Under the pieces are notes generated by a model. That model had not been told where the DNA came from, did not search any database, and was given only the letters and a program-made list of their open reading frames with translations. A stretch of 64,000 bases of DNA, from NCBI RefSeq assembly GCF_003260095.1, contig NZ_PTPX01000009.1:1-64000 (forward strand), in the 5' to 3' direction. Every line of letters starts with the position of its first letter. Position 1 is the first letter of the stretch. The DNA comes from Glaesserella australis. Lineage in GTDB: Bacteria; Pseudomonadota; Gammaproteobacteria; Enterobacterales; Pasteurellaceae. The position numbers and the translations under genes are program-made. Below, one piece after another: positions 60,013-64,000 of this stretch.

Positions 60013-61185
60013 AATAGCCTGTAGAAGATCAGACTTAATCTGACAAATCACTCTAAAAGTGAGAGTTTCCCGTTTAGAATATGAGTGCAAAAATTCAATC
60101 TAAACAAAAAAGGAAACTCTCATGTTTTATTCTAGCAATCCACTCATTAAACACAAGACGGGTTTATTAAATTTAGCAGCAGAACTCGGTAACATCTCTC
60201 AAGCCTGTAAAGTGATGGGGATGAGCCGAGATACCTTCTATCGATACCAACAAGCCGTAGAGCAAGGTGGTGTTGAAGCTCTACTGAATCAAAATCGACG
60301 TGTACCCAATCTCAAAAATCGGGTAGATGAAGCCGTTGAACAAGCTGTTGTAAAGTTTGCCTTAGATAATCCTGCTTTTGGACAAGTACGTGTAAGTAAC
60401 GAGCTTCGTAAGCAAGGCATCTTTGTATCATCAGGTGGCGTACGTTCAATTTGGCTTAAACATAACCTGGCAAACTTTAAACAAAGATTGGCAGCTCTTG
60501 AGAAATTGGTTGCAGAGCAAGGCATCATTCTTAACGGAGCACAGGTGCAAGCGTTAGAGCGTAAGAAAGAGGATGATGTGGCTTGTGGTGAAATCGAAAC
60601 CGCACACCCAGGCTATCTAGGCTCACAAGACACCTTCTATGTTGGGAATTTGAAAGGCGTTGGGCGTATCTATCAACAAACCTTTGTTGATACTTATAGC
60701 AAAGTCGCCTTTGCAAAATTATACACAATGAAGACCGCTATCAGTGCTGCTGATATGCTCAATGATAAGGTGTTACCTTACTTTGAAAGCCAAGGATTAC
60801 CAATGTTACGTATCTTGACGGACCGTGGAAGTGAATATTGCGGTAAGGTAGAAAATCACGATTATGAGCTTTATTTAGCGATAAACGATATTGAACATAG
60901 TAAAACAAAGGTGAAGCATCCGCAGACAAATGGTATCTGTGAACGCTTCCATAAGACAATTTTGCAAGAGTTTTATCAAGTGGCATTTCGGAATAAAATT
61001 TATACTGATTTAGCGACATTGCAAGCTGATTTAGATGAATGGTTGATGTATTATAACCATGATGGCAACTTTACTTGATGGGAAACGAATTTGGGCAGAA
61101 AAGAATTTAAGCTCAAATTAATCTGACAAGCACTGTAATTTTAAACGGGGACTGTCAGATTGGGTTTGATCTTCTACAAATAGCC
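60013..61185. mobile_element. IS481-family insertion sequence with 7-bp target duplication
   Basis: The element spans 60020-61178 (1159 nt). Its ends are imperfect inverted repeats that begin TGTAGAAGATCA and agree at 23 of 26 positions. The direct repeat AATAGCC flanks it at 60013-60019 and 61179-61185, the expected target duplication. The transposase inside is damaged at its C-terminus. Intact ends and duplication point to a fairly recent insertion, between the integrase and the late prophage genes. Confidence 0.9.
60122..61121 (+). pseudogene. IS481-like transposase with 3' deletion and frameshift
   Basis: The first 318 codons (60122-61078) encode a helix-turn-helix region (ISQACKVMGMSRDTFYRYQ) and the DDE core: Asp in GSQDTFYVG or FVDTYSK, D234 in LTDRGSEYCG, and E274 in TNGICERFHK. 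The frame ends abnormally after WLMYYNHDGNFT. In the next frame the usual C-terminal end continues as MATLLDGKRIWAEKNLSSN to a stop at 61121. The expected RTHQGK...GRTP segment between them is missing, so a short out-of-frame deletion lies near 61062. The catalytic triad is kept; whether the shortened protein works is unknown. Confidence 0.85.
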
Positions 61186-61187
61186 AT

Positions 61188-61442
61188 CTACAGAGAATGG
61201 CCATTTACTGTTTCTTTACTTTTTCGCTTATAAAACACCCACCCCAAACATCTCACCGCCATCCAAGCACACCAAGCAAAAACAGGACGTTTTTGAGCGA
61301 TTAAACATTCTCGCAATCTACGATCTGCTTCTGCTCTACTCACTTTCCCATTTTGACCGTAATCACGATCGTGCTGATGACAGCAAGTATTTATGTTTTC
61401 AGGGGCATTTTTCAGCCCCGTGCAATATTGTTTCTTTGCCAT
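61188..61442 (-). CDS. Small prophage protein with phospholipase A2-like CCxxHD motif
   Basis: The 84-residue protein contains CCHQHDRDYG at about residues 21-30, which resembles the CCxxHD active site of phospholipase A2 proteins, followed by a basic helix and a hydrophobic segment (AWCAWMAVRCLGWVF). The longer frame (from 61523) is not used: the ATG at 61442 overlaps the stop of the preceding gene (TAATG) and gives a compact protein. It is the last late gene of the prophage before the integrase. A role in envelope entry or release is speculation. Confidence 0.65.
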   Translation of the reverse strand: MAKKQYCTGLKNAPENINTCCHQHDRDYGQNGKVSRAEADRRLRECLIAQKRPVFAWCAWMAVRCLGWVFYKRKSKETVNGHSL

Positions 61443-61735
61443 TAAACCTGAATCATCCCTTGCTCTTTCATATAATGGTAGATACGACCTAACATGAGAT
61501 CTTGGAAAGATTTGCCGATGCAATCTTTGGTCAATGGGGCAAACATAATCGTTTGTACTTGTGATGCATCAAGGTATTTGTACTCTGTCACAAGCGGGTT
61601 GAACTCGGTGATTTGTTCGTTCTCTTCCGTTGCAGTACCGATTTGGTAGGTGACGTTCATTGAGCCGTCTGGGTTCATCCCGAAACCTGCGATAGTTGAA
61701 TAAACTGGATTTAAAATTTTGTTAAATGTTGTCAT
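61442..61735 (-). CDS. Prophage protein of unknown function, downstream of the tail-tip gene
   Basis: The 97-residue acidic protein (MTTFNKILNPVYSTIAGFGM...) has no domain that I recognise. AAAGGAG precedes the ATG at ideal spacing. It follows the J-like gene after a terminator hairpin and overlaps the next gene by one base. Small proteins in this position are often linked to tail fibres or host contact, but nothing in the sequence shows this. Confidence 0.75.
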   Translation of the reverse strand: MTTFNKILNPVYSTIAGFGMNPDGSMNVTYQIGTATEENEQITEFNPLVTEYKYLDASQVQTIMFAPLTKDCIGKSFQDLMLGRIYHYMKEQGMIQV

Positions 61736-61760
61736 ATAAGACTCCTTTGGTTTGTGTTAG

Positions 61761-61798
61761 AAAAAGAAAAACCCCAAATGATAGTAAATCACTTGGGG
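61761..61798 (-). terminator. Terminator downstream of the J-like gene
   Basis: On the minus strand CCCCAAGTGAT / ATCATTTGGGG (one G-T pair) with loop TTACT is followed by TTTTTCTTTTT. It separates the tail-tip gene from the two small genes. Confidence 0.8.
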
Positions 61799-61808
61799 CT
61801 TTGTTGAA

Positions 61809-64000
61809 TTAAACATTGTTTATAAAAAAGACAAATTGCGTACCCTCTGGTACTGCCGAACCGCCGTTATGCGTAAATGATAACGTGATGTCCGTATTAG
61901 CGGGTAGCTCAATCGTACCTTGTAACGTTACGACATGATTTTGACCATCGTATCCGTTTGTGCTGGCACTGAGTTTTAACTGTCCATTCATCAGTACCTG
62001 AATAGTTGTGGCAGATGTTGTACTCCAATCTCCAACATCATTTTCCCCTGGACCAGGACGATACCAAGTACTGATTTGGACTAATAATACTGGCATTAAA
62101 AAAGCAATACGATTTTTATTGGAACGCGGTATCACGATTTGATCAATTACATAATCTCTCTTTACTTTACGCAAAGAGGATGAATAAACCTTTACAACAT
62201 CACCTATAATATTCTGTGCTTCAATCGTTATACCCTCAATTCTTGCACCTTTAATTGTCCCACCATTGATTGTTGTACCACTAATCGTGGTGCCTGATAT
62301 CGTACCACCACTAATCGTATTACCAGATATTGTGTTACCTGTAATCGTTACCCCACGAATACTCCCCGCCGTCACCGCACCCAAATTCGCACTAATCGCA
62401 GATAAACTATTGATGTTAAGCTTATCTGCTGTAAGAGATTGGGAAACAACATGACCAGCATTAACAGAGTTAGCAGATAAATGATGTGCTGCAATCGCAT
62501 TACTTGCAATTTCATTCGCTGTGATGGTATTAGCCGCCATTTGTTGTGCGGTAATAGTGTTTGTAACAATACTGCCACCATGAATTGCGGTTACTCCCGC
62601 ATTCTGCCAAGGGCTAGGCTCTCGGGTATGTTCGGTGCATTCTTCGAGCATTGGGCGACAGACGAACATATAACTATTTGCAGGATTTGCTCCAGTAACT
62701 GTTGCTGATTTCCGTAAATGCATACGAATGTATTTACAGTCTGCTGGGGTCTTTACCTTTCTGAAAACACGATCTGCATTAACTATCCCCGCAAATGATT
62801 TTGGGTTAGCGGTGGTATGTACTGCACTACCTATCACCGTGTTATCAGATCGATAAAATTGCAAAATCATCTCGACTTTGCTTGCCCTATGGTTACCCAT
62901 ATATACGGAGGCTATATACCACTGGCTAGGATTCACAGGGATATTTTGCCAAATACCAATGATAGATGTAGATCCTAAATCTTCACCAGTCGAGTATTTG
63001 ACTGTATTTTCATTAGGCAAATAAGAGCCTTTTGCCATACCCCAATCAGGATCTTGGAAACATTCAAAATTGCCTACATTTCCTTCTTTTGTCCACCCAT
63101 AAGGTATACCGTTTGTTGGATTGGCGAATATTGGGTTAAAAATTAAATTCCCACCCAATCCAATCGTTAATTTATCCGCAGAAATCTCCCCTGCTGCAAT
63201 ATGATTTGCCCGAATTGCACCTGCTGCGATTGCTCCAGCCTGTACCGAGTCAGTCGCCATCATTCTAGCCGATACTGTTCCATCTGCAATCAAATCGCCA
63301 TTAACCGCTACTTTGTTATTAACCACACCAAACATCGGTTTAACGTTACCATCTTGTGCATTTTTGACCACGTTAAACTTATCAGCCATCACAATCACAG
63401 AACTTTCGCTACCACTTGCACCCATTGAGATGCCAGCAATGGCTTTTTTGCCACCAGTAATCGCAACGGCTTGGATTGTGTGCATTGCACTGACAGTGCC
63501 ATTAAGTGTTGTGATAGATTGACTTGTTGTGGATAGGCTCGATTCAGCATTTCCTAAGCGAGTTGTTAATCCTGATATTTGAGTCGCTTGTGCTTGCTCT
63601 TTATTTGACTGGGTTAACTTGTAACTCGTCAATTCTGCTGACACTACATCGATAGACTGCTCTACATCTTCGGGAGCAGGTGTCCAGTCCGTTGCAATAG
63701 TACCTAATTCTAATTTAGGGTTTTTTACCACAATATCATCTGCAACAATATCATATAGACGGATTAATGGTGCTGTGAGCCGAATAATGCGACGTCCTTC
63801 TGGTACTACATAAGTTTTACTAATTCGACCATTAAAACTCTCTGTACCATCTGCGGGTATGACCTTAAAAATATTAAGGTAAAAAGTACTCTTATCATCT
63901 AGCCAAACTCGCACTTCTGCACCAACAGTAAACCATTTAGCATCAGCAACTGTCGATCTAGTGGCATTCGTGTAATTTACATCGCAAGATATAACCAAAC
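61809..64000 (-). CDS. Prophage tail-tip / host specificity protein J, C-terminal part (5' end outside window)
   Basis: Only the last 729 or so residues are in the window; the frame is open at the edge. In order one sees a beta-rich carbohydrate-binding-like piece, a short coiled coil (LTTRLGNAESSLSTTSQSI), a DUF1983-like region (AITGGKKAIAGISMGASG, VIVMADKFNVV) typical of lambda J relatives, and a second binding-like domain (GNLIFNPIFANPTNGIPYGW). Then come TAxxMAANTITAxEIAS-type repeats and a run of five-residue repeats (GNTISGNTISGGTISG) predicted to form a beta-helix stalk. A terminal domain of about 110 residues ends it and probably contacts the host receptor. Confidence 0.88.
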   Translation of the reverse strand, partial: LVISCDVNYTNATRSTVADAKWFTVGAEVRVWLDDKSTFYLNIFKVIPADGTESFNGRISKTYVVPEGRRIIRLTAPLIRLYDIVADDIVVKNPKLELGTIATDWTPAPEDVEQSIDVVSAELTSYKLTQSNKEQAQATQISGLTTRLGNAESSLSTTSQSITTLNGTVSAMHTIQAVAITGGKKAIAGISMGASGSESSVIVMADKFNVVKNAQDGNVKPMFGVVNNKVAVNGDLIADGTVSARMMATDSVQAGAIAAGAIRANHIAAGEISADKLTIGLGGNLIFNPIFANPTNGIPYGWTKEGNVGNFECFQDPDWGMAKGSYLPNENTVKYSTGEDLGSTSIIGIWQNIPVNPSQWYIASVYMGNHRASKVEMILQFYRSDNTVIGSAVHTTANPKSFAGIVNADRVFRKVKTPADCKYIRMHLRKSATVTGANPANSYMFVCRPMLEECTEHTREPSPWQNAGVTAIHGGSIVTNTITAQQMAANTITANEIASNAIAAHHLSANSVNAGHVVSQSLTADKLNINSLSAISANLGAVTAGSIRGVTITGNTISGNTISGGTISGTTISGTTINGGTIKGARIEGITIEAQNIIGDVVKVYSSSLRKVKRDYVIDQIVIPRSNKNRIAFLMPVLLVQISTWYRPGPGENDVGDWSTTSATTIQVLMNGQLKLSASTNGYDGQNHVVTLQGTIELPANTDITLSFTHNGGSAVPEGTQFVFFINNV
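62236..62350 (-). repeat. 15-nt near-tandem repeats in the J-like gene
   Basis: The coding DNA repeats a 15-nt unit about seven times (products GNTIS, GGTIS, GTTIS, GTTIN, GGTIK). Such repeats allow length change of the stalk by slippage or recombination. Confidence 0.75.

Noticed and set aside
60122-61078. Transposase as an intact gene
   Set aside because: The C-terminal family ending is present in the next frame after a missing piece, so it is listed as a pseudogene.
62236-62350. Regular short repeats as a CRISPR array
   Set aside because: The 15-nt period is in frame and encodes a beta-helix stalk in the tail protein; there are no spacers.

Overview
The window is chromosomal DNA from a member of the Pasteurellaceae. 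It is AT-rich, its housekeeping proteins look Haemophilus/Actinobacillus-like, and the 9-base DNA uptake core ACAAGCGGT (or its complement) occurs at least 21 times. That is the dialect of the Actinobacillus pleuropneumoniae / Mannheimia / H. ducreyi branch rather than that of H. influenzae. No rRNA, tRNA or CRISPR array was seen.

Layout. 0-1.1 kb: a solitary FRG-domain gene flanked by short repeats. 1.2-3.4 kb: accD-folC on the minus strand, divergent from aspC. 4.9-11.1 kb: the pyruvate dehydrogenase operon aceE-aceF-lpd (minus), with hairpin repeats in both intergenic gaps. 11.4-14.2 kb: purE-ansA-purK (plus) behind a perfect PurR box. 14.3-16.6 kb: a sialic-acid cluster (nanQ, RpiR-type regulator, nanA; minus). 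16.9-25.5 kb: ppx, asnS, the cystine transporter tcyP, a Zn-ribbon protein, the yaaA-lipoprotein-fieF operon and rplM-rpsI. 25.8-32 kb: zapG, bioD, glpX, glnS and a TPR/DUF2971-like accessory gene. 32.1-41.3 kb: maeB, ilvIH, polA, aroA. 41.5-45.8 kb: the arginine operon argCJBD. 46.2-53.5 kb: the glycogen operon glgBXCA. 53.6-58.6 kb: guaB and guaA, separated by a lipoprotein, a DUF1919 protein and a NYN-LOTUS protein.

From 58.7 kb a prophage begins at the 3' end of guaA: a tyrosine integrase, an IS481-like insertion with a 7-bp target duplication and a damaged transposase, then convergent late genes ending in the C-terminal part of a tail-tip (J-like) protein that runs off the window.

The genes form mostly ordinary metabolic blocks: pyruvate to acetyl-CoA with malonyl-CoA formation, purine and GMP synthesis, branched-chain amino acids, arginine and glycogen. 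The less ordinary items are a dispersed family of GTAGGG hairpins (including two 82-nt doublets with identical architecture), a PurR/LacI-type operator ahead of glgB, a lysine-rich tail on GlgB, and the accessory FRG, TPR/DUF2971, NYN-LOTUS and phospholipase-motif phage genes. I found no clearly new multi-gene system; the strongest undescribed candidates are the repeat family and these orphan genes.
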